From positions 620,001-684,000 of the forward strand of contig PUDQ02000066.1 of assembly GCA_002964805.2 (NCBI GenBank): DNA of 64,000 nucleotides, given 5' to 3'. Every line of letters starts with the position of its first letter. The stretch's first letter is position 1. Below the pieces are notes generated by a model. It saw only the letters and a program-made list of their open reading frames with translations. It was not told where the DNA came from and searched no databases. Positions 23,882 through 36,810 of this stretch are shown piece after piece. The stretch is from Trametes villosa (Eukaryota; Basidiomycota; Agaricomycetes; Polyporales; Polyporaceae). Position numbers and translations under genes: made by a program.

Positions 23882-26800
23882 ATGGAACAGGCCGTCAATG
23901 GCCTCGTTATGAACGGCACGACCTCGCACCTCCCGTCTATGCAAAACGGCGACATCGCACTCCATGAACCTTCCGTAGAAGAGCTTGAGAGGGAGCTCCC
24001 TATTGTGCTGGATGGCCAGGTCCCGCTCGGAGAGCTCGTATCCAGGCTGATGCAGAGTATGTATGCTGAACTGACCGAGTTCGCTGAAACGTGAGTGCGC
24101 GCGCTGCAGTTGAGGCCTCTGCGGTCGGTCTCACCATATCTGCGGTAGTATGCCCACCATGTCCGATGCCGCTCGCAAGCGATCCCTCGCGGACTGGGTA
24201 GTCAAGTTCAAACGACAAGTAGTGAAGCTCTATGCTATTGCGAAATGGTCCCGCGACGCGAGCGTGGTCCAGAAGGCCATGGTAGATATCCTAGCTGCAT
24301 GTGGCTAGGCCTCTCCGTCCTCACACAACCCCGCAGAACATCACGGCTTTCCTCATGGACCAAAATCGACAGTTTGAGGAGGCTCTCATGGGGTTGAAAT
24401 ACGGGAAGGAGAGCTTGGATCCCGCAAGGTGCGTCTATGCTTTCATATGAAGATTGTGGCGCCATGGAGGCGCTGTCACGGACATGAGTGCGAACGAAGT
24501 GGGGAACCCACCAAGCTGGTGGAAGTGGAACTGCGCCTCAAAGGGTCGGAGGTTCACGTCTACTCGCCATCCCGCTTCCACTTCTACTCTTACCAGCCGC
24601 GTAGCCTTACGCTCAGCGGCAGCGCATTAGCCGAGTGAGGGCGCGCACGGACGAAGAGGGCACGCACTTCATGCTCTTAGAGCAGTCCGCGTGGTGTAGA
24701 GGGTATTACCTATGTGACTGAATGGCGAGTGCTCGAGGCTAGGCGGCAGCATCGTTCCAGGCAGCCGCGGTAACGCCTGAATGTGTGGCCACTGTGTAGC
24801 TGCCACCTAGTTCCGAGTCCCACTCCCAGCGCCATACGCATCGGGCCAAAGCTTCGCAGGAATGACCCGCCGTTCTCGAATTTGCCCCAGACCATTCCGT
24901 TTGCCAGCTGTACTTACCCTGGCGCAGGCTACGAAATCACGACCTACTAACATCGCTGGACGTCCTGACCACAGGCACCTACCGCCGGCTACCAACATGT
25001 ATCAAGGTGCGTTGTGGTAATATTCGCGTAATATCTCGCCGCCACGCGCATTTCGAGCACCGATGGGCCTTGTTAAGGCGGCGGGCGGGGCGGACCTACA
25101 CGGGTCTGTCCTCCATATCAAGTCAGCGCTGACGTTGGATTTCTAGGAGTTGATTATTCCTCCTACGCCTTTGTCCGACGAGGAGGTGTCCAAAACACTC
25201 GCGGATATCGAGGACGCTATGCGGTATCGTCTTCGAACGTCTGAAATAGTACCATGGGAGATGTCCCGCTATCGAATAGGTAGGTAACGCGACTGCGTGG
25301 GTAAGTGCTACATCTCATGTTGTACCCTGGTCAGCCGACGGGCGTGTCTACTTCACCGCTCCGAAACTCTTCGAGGCATCCCTATGCCTACGGGGTGCCG
25401 GTAAGCACGACGGCTGGTTCTTCGTGAACGTCTCGTTCCTATTCAAGGTAGGTGGCGACCAGACCGGGATGCAAGGTAAGACATTGTACTCTGTATTAGC
25501 GGTGCGTTATCCTAACGACTGCAGAGTTTCCTCGCACGCCTACGGGTGTGCTGAAGCGCAACATCACCGACGAGGCGGACGCACGATTAGCGTTCTACTT
25601 GCCTCCCGATGAGCCACCACCTCCCGGGGTAGAACCGCCACCACGGCCCGAACTCCCGGAAGGCGTAGTCGATGCGCCTCTTGTTCGCGTCTTCAACTTC
25701 CTGCGTAAGTGGACACCCTTCAGTAGGGTCCTCATTTTGACGTCGCGGCTTCCAGAGATGATGTCGCTCTCCTACCAGCTCGAGATCCTGTGGTATCAGG
25801 TCAGTGAATAGCAGCAGACTGTACGCGGAAGATTCTAAACCATCTCAAGGCTGAGCGCATGCGGTCCCTCGGCTGGGCGGAGTACTTGACGGTCGAGATG
25901 ACCAACAACCGGCAGAAGATGGTGGTCTCCTACTGGGTACGAAAGCCGCCACGAACTGCCCCCGGCCAGCAGGCAGCTTCACAAGCGCGAAATCGCGCGC
26001 CGCAACTGGGCGGCAAGTTGAGCATCTCGATAGTGCGCGTCAAGGAGAAGACGGGGCGGCAGGCGATGCGCTCGCCGAAAGCCCGCGTCCTGGCGGAGCT
26101 GCAGGAGCGCTCGAAGCTGGAGCGCGCACGTCCGTCGGACGAGGTCGAGCACCTGCGCTTCGACGTGCAGTGGGAGCCCGAGAAGGGCGCGCTGGGTGTC
26201 ACTATCGGGCAGGAGGACGCGCATATACCACCAGAGCAGCTGGCAATCGTACGTGTATCCCGGTTGGGCTTCGCGATCACATACTAAAGATGATGTCAGG
26301 TCCCTGACGATCTGGACTTTGAGAACCTCCTCCGAAGAGTCATCCGGCGACATACGGAGGGCATCATGAAGTTCTTCCAGGACCAGCTTATGCACGGCGC
26401 GCTGACGCGCAGCGTGTTCTCCCACCCCGGCGAGATCACCTTCGTCTCTAATGGTGAGCCCCCCCAGCTGTCCGTTCAGAGCGATTACAGGCCGCTCACG
26501 TTCCCCTGTCAGAGGGAGCACCGTCTCTGCGTGTGCACCTATGCGCGGACGAGGTGGTCATCGTAACCGTGGACCCAAGAACCGGTCGTCTCACCCTGCG
26601 CGACACTGGCGATCTCGCAGCCGCGGGCCGCGGGCCTCGCTTTGCTGCGATATCGGACAGGCTGAACGACTCGCCATGGAGGCTGCCTGAAGCTCTGATC
26701 AGGTTACGCCTCTCGGTGCGTAGAAAGCTTGCTCTTGTTGGCTCGCAGCTGACGCTGTCTCTGCTGCATAGACCATCACAGACCTCGCAGAGCAGAAGGT

Positions 26801-28738
26801 GCAGTACCTCGGTCTGCAAAGCTTCCGGGAACGCAACTTCTCAGCCGAAGGTTAGTCCCTCTCCCCGCTCTATCCACTCGCAGCACCTCACCGCGCGCAC
26901 GCACAGAGAAAGCGAAGCTCGGGTCCGACGCGCGAGGGATGCTGTACATCCAGCTCGCGAACTTCACGAGCCACTACCTCGTGCTCGTCATCACGGACAA
27001 CGACTACCGCTACGCGCTCATTAACGTCGAGACGAAGGAAAACTCGATGTACAACGACTTGACTATGCATGACATCGGCTGGCTGAACGTCCGCCGCCTG
27101 CACGACGGCGAGGCTGTCGTCGAGCCGGGCCCGCGTCCGGAGCCGATGACGGGCCAGAAGCGGAAGCGGGAAGACGATGTGCTAGCTGCACCTGGTACCG
27201 CACCGGGGGAGCAGGATTCTGGGAGGTGCGTCTGTGTTTCGAGCTGCCGCAGAGTACTTGTGCTCACATCTCGCAGCTTCCGTCTGGAGACCAAAGTTCT
27301 ACGAGAGCTCTACGCGTACTGCTGGTAAGCGGACCTGCCGAGTACGACAATGCCGAGCTGCACTGACATCCCGCCAGCGCGCGCGTGGCATACCGCAAGG
27401 TCCAGCAGCAGCTGAAGCAGAAAGGCATCCCGTTCACGGAGGTCAACGCCGCCGCACACCTGCCCGGGGCGCTCGAGGGCGCGGGCATCCAGTCCTCGCT
27501 CGCGCGCACGATCCCCGCGCTCTGCGTGCTCTCCGCGCACATCCTCAAGTCGGCGCCCGCGCAGGATGCGGCGATGCCGAACATCCGCGTCATCCCGCTC
27601 AACTGGTGGTCGACCGACCAGGCGAAGGTCGTGACGTGCGTGAAGCTCAAGTACGTGCAGCAGCCGATTGGGAAGCGCGCGAGCGGGACGTCCGTGATCC
27701 GCATGTCGAAGCGGATCATATACGATCCGCGCGAGGCAATCGTGTCGTTCCTGTCGGACGACGTGGACAAGTGCGTGGTCGAGTTCCTGGATGAGTGGGC
27801 GCGCGTGTCGAAGATGGTCGTCATTGCCCGCGAAGGTACGTCTCTGTCCTTGTCCGTTGTAGGATGACGTACTGATGACACTCATAGTGGCGCAAATGTC
27901 GACGAAGTACCTGTGGACGGACGTCCGGCTGCTCTCCTTCGACCTGCAAACCGTCGAGTTCGCATACGCGGCCGACTACACGCTCTCGCTCACCTGCACG
28001 GAACAGCTCCCCCCCTCCGGGGGCTCGTACCTCCTCCGCTTCGGGCGCGTCGAGCGCGAAGACGAGGACGAGGACAAGATGGAGGTCGACGGCGCGCCGC
28101 GGCCGGTGACGCACAACCCGCAGGAGGACGTGGAGCCGTACATGCGGAACCTGCTCCGGCACGGGGGCCTTGCGAGCGCGCTGCACCGGCTCGTCGGCCT
28201 CCTGCGCGAGACGCTGCCGATCGTCGCCGAGCTTGAGGAGATCCGCGTCGCGGCGGCGCGCAGCGGGGAGGCGGTGGACACGTTCGCGAAGTCTGCGGGC
28301 TGGTTCCGGATCCTGTATGGCGACCTCAGGTGCGTGTGCATGGCATTTCGCGAGTGCGGGGAATAGCGTGCTGATAGTTGGTGTAGACATGCACTGGACT
28401 TCAGGTTAGTGGCGGGCGCGCGGGTCGTCATCCTCGACGGCTCGCACTCGCTGTTCGACGACAGCGCAGACGGGCACACCCTCCGTCGCCTCTCCGGCCC
28501 CTCGAAGGCGCCCGCGCACCGGGAGCGCGATGCGACCTTGACGCTGCAGCCGATCCCGGACTTCCGCGCGCTGGTGCAGGACACGATCAGGGCGGCGGTC
28601 GCGCGCGGGGTGTCGGGGCAGTTTGCGCCGATCGACATTGGGGTGATTTGCGACGTGGCCGCCGTGCGGGTCGTTGGGAGATTGTTGTATGAGCGGGTGC
28701 TGGAGAAGTTGGCCTCGCATGCTGCTCCACCGTCATAG
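23882..28738 (+). CDS. MED14: Mediator complex subunit 14 (Med14/Rgr1)
   Basis: Central scaffold of Mediator that links head, middle and tail modules and is needed for RNA polymerase II transcription in the nucleus. The start MEQAVNGLVMNG is followed by the conserved N-terminal block ELERELPIVLDGQVPLGEL and, after intron 1, by RKRSLADWVVKFKRQVVKLY and NITAFLMDQNRQFEEAL, which match the Med14 N-terminal domain. Later blocks include ELIIPPTPLSDEEV, VYFTAPKLFEASLCLRG, LEILWYQ and SYWVRKPP. The C-terminal part has long exons at 26900-27220, 27380-27840 and 27890-28330, and ends RVVGRLLYERVLEKLASHA. There are more than a dozen introns and about 1,300 residues, in the family range. The stretch from 24440 to 25150 is broken by several introns and its exact exon borders are uncertain. 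Confidence 0.88.
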
Positions 28739-29983
28739 CGTATGTTTTGCACATAATGGAGATATCATTGCTGTTTCTACACCCCCGTCTCCCCGTGCGT
28801 CAAAATGGCCATGCCTCATGAAGAGTTATCAATCGACGACTGCAGGGAAGTCCCACACGGAGGAGCACACAAAATTTGGACGGAAGCAGCAGAGATGCAT
28901 TGCAAAAACCAACAACTACGAAGTACATAAGAGTCTATCAGACATACGTCCGGCTCGCTGGTTCGCGCTCCCGCCCACCCCGAAGGGAGACAGGAGACAC
29001 GATCCAAACGTCCTCGAGACCGCGCGAACGCGGCCATGTTCTCGGTTATACGAGCGGACGCTGGTGTCATCGACTAGACAAGAAGGATGTGGCATGTGTA
29101 AACATGCGAGACTCGAGTTAGTACCTATAAAATAGATCCTAGCTGAGTATGTTCTAAGGAAACAGCATCGTCGGCCGCAGGGTTTTATACTGGCGGGCAG
29201 GTGGTCCGTGCACGGTGGAAGTTTTGGGCCACGTGCCGCTGGGGCGGAGGAGTTTGCTCAATCGCCGGGTTTGACGGGAACGCGTTCGCTGGAATCTGCA
29301 TGGCTAGCGCCTCCGGACTTGTGTTTCAACCAGCATGACCGTATTACTACCTTCGTCTGTGTGCTCACGGAAGAGAATGCTACTCGATGGCTGTAGGTGT
29401 CGTAGAGGTTGTTGGACGCGGGAAAACACGAGGTTTTGGCATGGCACCGCGACTCCGTTTACGTGCTAACCCTAAAGAAGCCTTCCTCGAGCCCTGCAGT
29501 GTCCTAGGATCTCTCTAGTATTCTCCGCGAGTGAGTTCTATCTTATATCATGCTGCTCGTCCTATAATGTCATTTGCAGGTTTGTGCACCTGCACTACAG
29601 CGCGGAGTGGCGCGAGCAGCGCGCTGATCCGCTGCGGGGGCTTTAGCACGGAACCCAGATCGTATCTGGTGTTCATCTTTCCTCGGTGCGGGAAGAGGAC
29701 GCGCGCCTGATCCGCAGGCGTGCCCTGCAACGAGGAGCGAGCGTGGGGCGGCAGCAGGCGGTGCTGCGGTAGCCCGCACTCTTCTCAACACAGTCCCGTG
29801 CACGGCGTGCCCGGGACCTGCGTCCGGACGACCACCGCGGAGGGCTAGCTTATAAGTGCCTGGGCATGTCTGTCGTCCTCGTTATCATCGTCATCTCCGT
29901 CCTCGTCTCCGCCGCCGTGAGCACTCTGCTGAGCTTCCTGCCCCTCATCACATTCCTCGCTGTTATTGCATACTTCCTCAACC
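28739..29983. other. 1.2 kb spacer, no gene recognised
   Basis: Contains the Med14 3' region and the leader of the next gene. Frames are short, without family resemblance. The end (29860-29980) is a pyrimidine-rich leader with repeated 'cctcgt' and 'cgtc' words typical of fungal 5' UTRs. Confidence 0.5.
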
Positions 29984-31007
29984 ATGTCTACGACAATGCC
30001 CACCGGTAGCGCGTCGCCGGCCCAGCCCCCGAGCATCGATGTCACGGTCGTGATGGAGCTCCTGGGCTCCATGAAGAGCACATATGGCACTCTGTGCGTA
30101 TTCAGCGTTCATCACTTCACGTTCCCCGCTGATCATGGGTGTTCCTTCCGTACAGGAATCAGTCTCTGAATACCTTGCGCGAGCAAGGCAACCGAGTCAG
30201 GGACCTCGGGCCGACGATGGTAAGCGCACATCCTCTCGCACATCTCCTAGGAATTGGACGAAGGCCTAACATGCCTGTGGACGCGCGCGTAAGCATGGGG
30301 CCGAAGATAAAATCAAAGACCTCGACGCAGAAATCGATGCGCACGACGTGCAGCGCGCCGGCGTCGTCGCGAACGTGAAGGACACGATCCGGGTCGGGCT
30401 CCGGCAGAAAGCGCTGGAGGAGATGCAGTACGCACCCTCGGTTCGCGCACGACAGTAGGACGCTCACGTCTTTTACGCAGGGCGCGCATCAAGGAGCGCA
30501 TTCGCGCGGAGGTGGAGGCGCAGGTTAAGCAACAGATCGAGGTGCAGTTGGTCCGCGATCATCTCGGTACGCCGCTCGAAGAGCAAGTGAACGCCGGGCG
30601 CGCGCAAGTCGCCGCTATGGAGGCAGCGGTAGCTAATTCGTGCGTACCGCGCGCCCGCCTCCGCCTCCGTCTACGTGGTTTCTCTTTCTGACCGGCCCAC
30701 AGAGAAGCGCGGCGGGCAAACGCGGCCGTCTCCGACGTGACGGAGGCCTTCCGCGCGGTCGTCCGGCCGGACAAGTCTGTGAGTCCGGTATGGCCTGCCG
30801 ACCTCAACTCCCTCCTTGCGTACGACGGTGAGTGCGCGCGTCGTCGCCGGCGCCCAGACAGACTGCTCACGCACGCATGCGCGCTTTCCAGACGCGAAGG
30901 TGGTGCAGCTCTGCGCGGACTACGAGCTGCACGACCACAGGAACCGACCCATGAACATTAACGGATTCCTCAGCCACATCGGTGTTGTGGCTTTCCGGCA
31001 CTGCTAG
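29984..31007 (+). CDS. Small coiled-coil protein of unknown function
   Basis: Six exons give about 235 residues. The start MSTTMPTGSASPAQPP is followed by a helix-rich segment (VVMELLGSMKSTYGTL, NQSLNTLREQGNRVRDLG). A long charged coiled coil runs from about residue 60 to 180, including EDKIKDLDAEIDAHD, IKERIRAEVEAQVKQQIEV and RAQVAAMEAAVANS. After it comes a short C-terminal domain (VSPVWPADLNSLLAYD, then DYELHDHRNRPMNINGFL) ending FRHC. All five introns have GT..AG ends and keep the frame. No named domain is recognised; the compact helical shape would suit a subunit of a larger complex, which is inference only. Confidence 0.75.
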
Positions 31008-32075
31008 GCCCGCAAATGGCGGTCGTCCCCTTCTGGACTCACGACGCCGCCTCCAGCACAGTGCCGGTCTGTACGCCCGAGGCTCCCCCACACCCGCCGC
31101 CGCCGCCATCGTGCTGTTCTCTCCCGCTTCGTTTTGTTGTAGCCCCCTTAAGCTTGTTGTATGTACGTCTAGCATTCTCTCCGTCTCTGTATCGTGTATC
31201 CGCTTGTGTGCTAGGCTCGATCGACCCTGCCTCCGGCTCGATCCAATATCTGGATTATGTGGGGCCGTGTACAGCCACCGATCTGCATAGCGCGTCCGCG
31301 CCGCAGCTCGCAGAATCGAGATTGCACGTATGTACATGCGCGCGGGAGGCGCAATCTCTGCCGTCGAGTCTGCGAATCCAATGGAAAGAGTCCGACGTCC
31401 AGGGACATACCCCATTGCTCGCGTCTATGTTGCGCCTCACATCGCCTCCTCGCACGACTTAGAACGCCCGCACACCGATCCAACAAGCTCCGGAAAACAA
31501 TTGCAATCAGATTCTGAACGGACAATGGACAATGGACATCGACAGTGTATGCGTATGTGGGTGTGGGTGTGTGCGTGCACAGCGGGTGTGATCGATACAA
31601 GTTCCAAACAGCCGAGAACGGGGCGGGGGGTATCTACGGGAGGGGGGATTGCGAGCGAGCGAGACGAGTCGTTGCTTGTGTGGCGTCAAGAAGGGGCGTG
31701 GTCGTGTAAGGACAGCGTCGTGCGTGGTCGTAGCGAGAGCGGGATGCTCTTGGAGACAGGGAGGAGGGAATGGGGGCGGGGAATACTATGTACATTACAG
31801 ATCCAAGCGTCCGTGCGGGCCGGGAGTCGAGGGGGGAGCGCAGAGAAACCCCTTCATCCATGCACGCGAGAGGCGGCGATGGAGGAAGGGAGGTGCCGGG
31901 AATCCTGGGCCGCAGGCGTTTTGTGGCAGGATGGCGGGTGTCGGTCGGTCCTGGCGTGAAAAATATACAGTGATAATGATGAATAAAAACATAGATACGG
32001 GCGGCCGTCTTCATCTTCGTCGGCGTCGAGTTCCAGGTATCGGCGTTCAAACGCGGCATCTTGAGGCAGCGGGGC
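31008..32075. other. 1.1 kb spacer between convergent genes
   Basis: Holds the 3' regions of the coiled-coil gene (+) and the FAM72-like gene (-). A GT-rich tract lies at about 31545-31585 and an AT-rich stretch, likely the 3' UTR of the FAM72-like gene, at about 31960-32000. No gene recognised. Confidence 0.5.
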
Positions 32076-34117
32076 TCACCGCCCAGCGACGATCCGGCGC
32101 GCGCCGACGCTCGCCCTCCGCCTCGCCGCCGCCTCCACGCGCTTCTTGCTCTCTGCCTCAGCCTCCGCCTCCGCCAGCGCGTCCACGTCCATCCGCGCGC
32201 GCGCGTCTTCGAACACCGCGGGGATCTCCCCGCTGCGCAGGAGGTGGTGCCAGTACAGCACCTCGCCTGCCTTGAGCGGCTCCCGGACCGGCTCCCGTTC
32301 TGGCGCAGGCGCCCGGGGCTGCGGCTGGTACGCCTGGAACCCGAGCGGGTGCGCTGCAGACGCCGACGCGGCGCGTGCGCGTGCGCGGGCGGCGAGGGCG
32401 GAGACGGGTGCGGGCGTCGGCGGGGAGCCCTGTGGGCCGGGCTCGGCGAAGGTGGGCGTGCTGCCGGGGGAGGGAGACGCGGTGTGCGAGTTGGGCGGGG
32501 CGGGCGGGAGGCTGGCGTCGGCGAGCGACTGCGGGTGGATGCTGCTCGAGGATGCGCGGGAGCGCGCGGCAAGGGCGCTGGGCGAGAGGTACCCCGGGGA
32601 GCTGGGGGACGTCGGGACGGTGCTCGATGAGGTGTCGACGGACGGGAGCTGGTCTACGGAGGTCCGCCTAGTCGTGCGTGCGGTGGTGGGGGAGGAAACG
32701 AGCGCAGGCATCGAGGGCGACGTAGGCGAAGTCGGCGAGTACCCTTGCTGCTGCTGCTGACCTGAAGCCGGACGCGGCGGCGTCGTCGGGCCCGCCCCGA
32801 TCTGCAGCTGCGCCATCGCGTTCTGCACACCATGCACCGCAGGCGCAGGCGCGGGCGGGGCGGGGTGGAAGGCGGCGACACCGGGCTCGCCCGCGACGTA
32901 GTGGCGCTTGCACGCGGTGATCTCGCTCGAGTAGAACACGAAGCGGTGGCCGTTCGTCGCGCGGTTGTTCGCGGTGATCGAGCTCGTGCAGCGCGTGCAC
33001 GGCGCGACGATCATGTACCCCACCGCGCCCCCGCACCCGTGGCAGCAGAGCGTCTGCGTCAGGCACTCGCACGTCCGCGAGAGCGGGCGGTCCGCCGCCT
33101 CCGCCGCGCTCGTGCTCGAGGATGCGGGCGTGCTCGGAGACGGGGCGGGGCGGTCGGCGGGGGGCGAGAAGGCAGAGCAGTTGATGGGGAGGGCGTCGGT
33201 GGAATAGAGCGGGACGTTGGGACGTAATAGAAGGACGGCCTGTGATCGAGGGCGGTCAGTCCCGTATCTCCAGCCCATCGGACTCAACGCGGGCCAGGCT
33301 TCGCGGGAGCGCCCTGCCTTCCCTCCCGCGCACACCGCTCCACCTCGGTATATGCGCCTCCCAGCCATCACGCGCACCGAGCGACATTGCTGACTATATG
33401 CGCGCGATTCTAGGCCGCGCGCGAGGGACGTACCACGCGCTTCGTACACGCATTCTCACAGGCGCGAACAATTGGGTGATATAGAGCATCATTGTCCGTC
33501 GCAAGATGAACAACAACAGCGGCGCGCACGCAATATTCCGGGGCGGGCGGGAGTCTCATGATGCGAAATAGGCTCACCTTCATGCCGCGGTTCGTGAGGA
33601 ACATGCCGCAGGACTTGCAGTCCAGGATCCAGACCTTGTGCGGCATCGGCTGCGGTGGCGGCACGAACGTCTGCACGGGCAGCACGCGCGTGTACCCGCC
33701 GGCGTTATACGGGCGGGCCCACGGGTGGGGCGTCGTCTGCAGCGCGGTGCCAGGCGGGACGGGCGGGCGCGGGTCGCGGAAGGCCGGGTGGACCTGCCAG
33801 TGCGGGGGTATCGTAGCGGGGTCGGGGTATATACGGTTCGGCGCGGCGGTCCAGCCTGAGTGTGAGGCCTGCTGGTCTGCGGGAGCGGCTGCTGCTGCGG
33901 GGTTCGCGCCTGTGTCTATGCGGACGAGCTGGGCGGGCATGGCGAGGGCGTAGGGGGGCTGCTCGGGGCGCGGCGGGCGGTCGCGGTCGTGGTAGGCGTA
34001 GCTGTCTGTGCGGAGGCGGGAGGACGAGAGCGGGGGTGCGTGGGGCGACGGCCGGGGATGGAAGCGGGGCGGGCTGAGAGCGGGGTCGGGCGAGGTGGGC
34101 AGCGTCCGCGCGGGCAT
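32076..34117 (-). CDS. FAM72 family protein with long disordered extensions
   Basis: Two exons (34117-33578 and 33239-32076) separated by a 338 bp intron, phase 0, give 567 residues. The core matches FAM72: LDCKSCGMFLTNRGMK continues across the intron as AVLLLRPNVPLYSTD, then CECLTQTLCCHGCGGAVGY and CTRCTSSI, followed by NGHRFVFYSSEI. Paired CxxC-type cysteines suggest zinc binding. Human FAM72A is only about 149 residues and is known to bind uracil-DNA glycosylase UNG2. Here about 160 proline-rich residues precede the core and about 260 Ser/Pro/Ala-rich residues follow it. The far C-terminus has an alanine/glutamate-rich helix (LAEAEAEAESKKRVEAAAR). A DNA-repair role is extrapolated from the animal protein. 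The ATG is the first in frame and is preceded by a CT-rich tract. Confidence 0.85.
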
Positions 34118-34204
34118 CGAGCGGGGCGGGGGGAGGAGGTGGGGGAGAGGAAGGAGGGGAGCGGGGAGGAAGGGAGGGAGGGGGAGGGAGAAGGAATGGA
34201 GGCG
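34118..34204 (-). promoter_or_regulatory. CT-rich (G-rich on + strand) tract before the FAM72-like start
   Basis: The 80 bp directly before the start codon are nearly pure purine on the + strand with many runs of three to six G, so the transcript or promoter strand is pyrimidine-rich. CT-rich leaders are common fungal core-promoter elements. The spacing of the G runs also allows G-quadruplex formation on the + strand. Confidence 0.55.
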
Positions 34205-36810
34205 TCGTCAGCCTGGCAGGCCGTCGTGGTCGTGGTTGTGAGAGAGCGCGAAGAGAGTCGATCGGGAGGACTCAGGACGTCCTCGCGACCCCTTCCCGAA
34301 CTCCGGCTGATGTCCTCCTTGTAGTGCCCATCAGCATTCATACTAGCCGATCTAATCTCCCCATTCAGCCCTTCTTATCCCTGCTATTACGCCCTTTGTA
34401 CACGCCCTTACCTCATTCATTTCCGATCTCCCATGGCCTCCTCTTTATTCCCCGGCGCACTCCCAAAACTCCGCACCCGCTATTCAACGCCTCCTCGTCC
34501 TCCAACCCGCTCAACCGCCATCTCGTCTCGTCGTGCCCGCTCTGACGTGCTTGATCTCGCCGCTGGCTGCCAAACCCTCTTTCTCGGGCGCCGCTGCGAA
34601 TCCCACCCATCGAACGCCATCCTTCTCGGGCTCGCTCATCCCGATATGCATCCCTGACTCGGCCCAGAAACGCTCGGACGGCTCGCCCGCGCAATCAAAT
34701 CGGGATTGTGTATTGTGACGCTTGCGGCCTCACAGTACGTCTTTATGCACCGCGCCCCGTTCGCCAGGCGGCAATCGCGACGGCTCGACGGACGACGCAT
34801 CTCCGCTGCCCGTGCGCCGCCTGCGGGGACGGACCTGCCATATCCTGCTGCCCGTGCCGCGTTCCGCCTCCCTCCGCGTCCATTCTATCTGCGCGCGGTT
34901 CTTGGGCGACGCGACGCGGTTCTGCTGTTCGACCTATGATCTCTCACACGAGTGCTCTCTCGTGGGTGGCCCGCCCGTCTCATCGCAAACAAATCAACAC
35001 CTCGGGCTTGTATTCGGCCTAGGTGCTAGGTATGTGCGAGCACTGCGTGCTATGCAGCAGTTGCCGCCCGGGCGCATGTGCCTTGCCGCTCAATCACGAT
35101 CCCCCGCCGTACGCGTCCATATGCTCGCCGCCCGGATCAGGGACATAGACAGGGCGCGGTCACCAGATGTTCCTCCACCGAGGCGCAGAACATCGATCAG
35201 TCGCCGCCGGAGAACTTCTGTCAATCTATCCCGTTCCATCGCAGTTGCCGCCCCGCCGCCCGATGGCGAACGCGAGGGGGCTCCTGGTGAGTGAATGTGC
35301 TTAGCCTGGCCGGGTACACACGGGCAGACTGAATCTGAAGTGCATTGCTCTTGCGCAGGTTGTTTGTCGTCTTCCGAGCTTTCGAGCCAGGGTTTGGCCC
35401 GCGGTGGTATGTCTATGGAGCCTTTTGCGGACATTCGTCCTACGCAAAACAGCCGCCCGTAGATGGAACAACGCCACCGAATATCTGTTCTGAACGCGCG
35501 TGCTATACGGTCGCAGCCGCATGCACAACTCAGCGGCCAACGGAGGGCCTGACAATGTCCCCCTGCCGAGCTCGTGTGCTGCCTGGTCACACGACATTGT
35601 ACGGGTATGTCGCCGCAGGTCTGCGCATGCAAGTACCGCGTCCGATATCGATATTTGTTGAACAGTCGACCTTCCCCGAGGCCTGTCAGTCCCGCACGTC
35701 TGATTGCCTCAGTTCAACAGCCCGCTCTCCCCCAGTGTCACCACCTCATTTTCCGCGTCATCACCTCGACCGACGCCTGCAGGGCGTGTCGAATGACATT
35801 GCACCCGCCCGCTGTGGTCTTCGGCTGATGATCTACCCCACAGGGGCCATCCGCGAGCACCCACCTCGCCGTAGAAGCTCGACGCAGCCAGCACATCGCC
35901 GCCGGCTGTCTCGAAGGAGGCCGGGTATGTGTGCCCCCGATGCTGTTCGTCAGATCTTGTGGGTGACAGTCGTGTCGGGCGATGCTTCTTTTGCACATGC
36001 GCGTGCTTCGCCGTATGATGTTTTCCGAGGTTTGGGCAGCTAGGGGATCGCAGTGGGCCCGACTGGAGCGCTGTCCTAGACGTATCATGAAGAACATGAT
36101 CTCCAACTGCTCATACCGAGTTCGGCGCCGTACCATATGCGGTACTAGTGCTCAGTGCAAGGCGATATACGTGTCGTACACTGTCTTTCCGCGCCTGATG
36201 GCCCTAAAATCAGTGAGTCTACCCTCTCAAAATCTCCACCCATCCCCGTCTAACTGCCCCTGTTCGACAGACTAGGACCCCTCTAGTCGCCCCCGCATCC
36301 GACACGATCTCGATACAGTTTCGTGACCGACAGCGCTAGCATGCCCACCCGCTACGCTCTGTAGGCGGTGAACAGCACACCGGGCTTCCTTGAGATGTCC
36401 ATGCAATTTCGGCTGAGCCTGCCACGAGCGATGCGGACCTTCCACCGCCGCCGGTGATCCTCCAGACCGCCTACTATTTGGCGTACCGGGTGTTCAAACC
36501 ACAGTGACATCAGACATGCCCACGCGCACGCCTCGCCGCGTAGTGCTTCCTCAGTTTGGGCATATACAGAAACCACAGCTCGTTTGACAGGTCCGCCCGA
36601 GCGTGATTGCGTTAATGTTCAAGCGGAACATGCCGGTATAATCTGCGATTGTATGGCCGGTTTACTACACTGAGGATGCCACATATTCAGGATCAGAAAG
36701 CAAGAGCTATTCATACACTAGTACGCCAATCTCGCATTCATACCCCTGTGCTTCCCTCCTTCCGACACTAATTGCTACACCCGTTTCATGACAGCCCCAC
36801 AACTCCTTCA
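34205..36810 (+). other. 2.6 kb gene-poor stretch, possible spliced transcript
   Basis: No confident protein gene. Intron-like segments on the + strand lie at 35287-35358 (gtgagtgaat ... ttgcgcag) and 36213-36270 (gtgagtctac ... gtctaactg ... gacag). Removing the first one joins an open frame from about 34719 to a further 31 codons (including ARGGMSMEPFADIRPTQ) and a stop at about 35462. That product, some 220 residues, resembles nothing I know and its start is unclear. A second candidate is the 74-codon frame starting ATG at 34433, MASSLFPGALPKLRTRYS. Both are weak; a spliced non-coding RNA is equally likely. Confidence 0.25.

Noticed and set aside
31634..32572. 312-codon open frame on the minus strand overlapping the end of the FAM72-like gene
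   Set aside because: Out of frame with the FAM72 core; low-complexity Arg/Pro-rich sequence generated by the Ala/Ser-rich coding frame.
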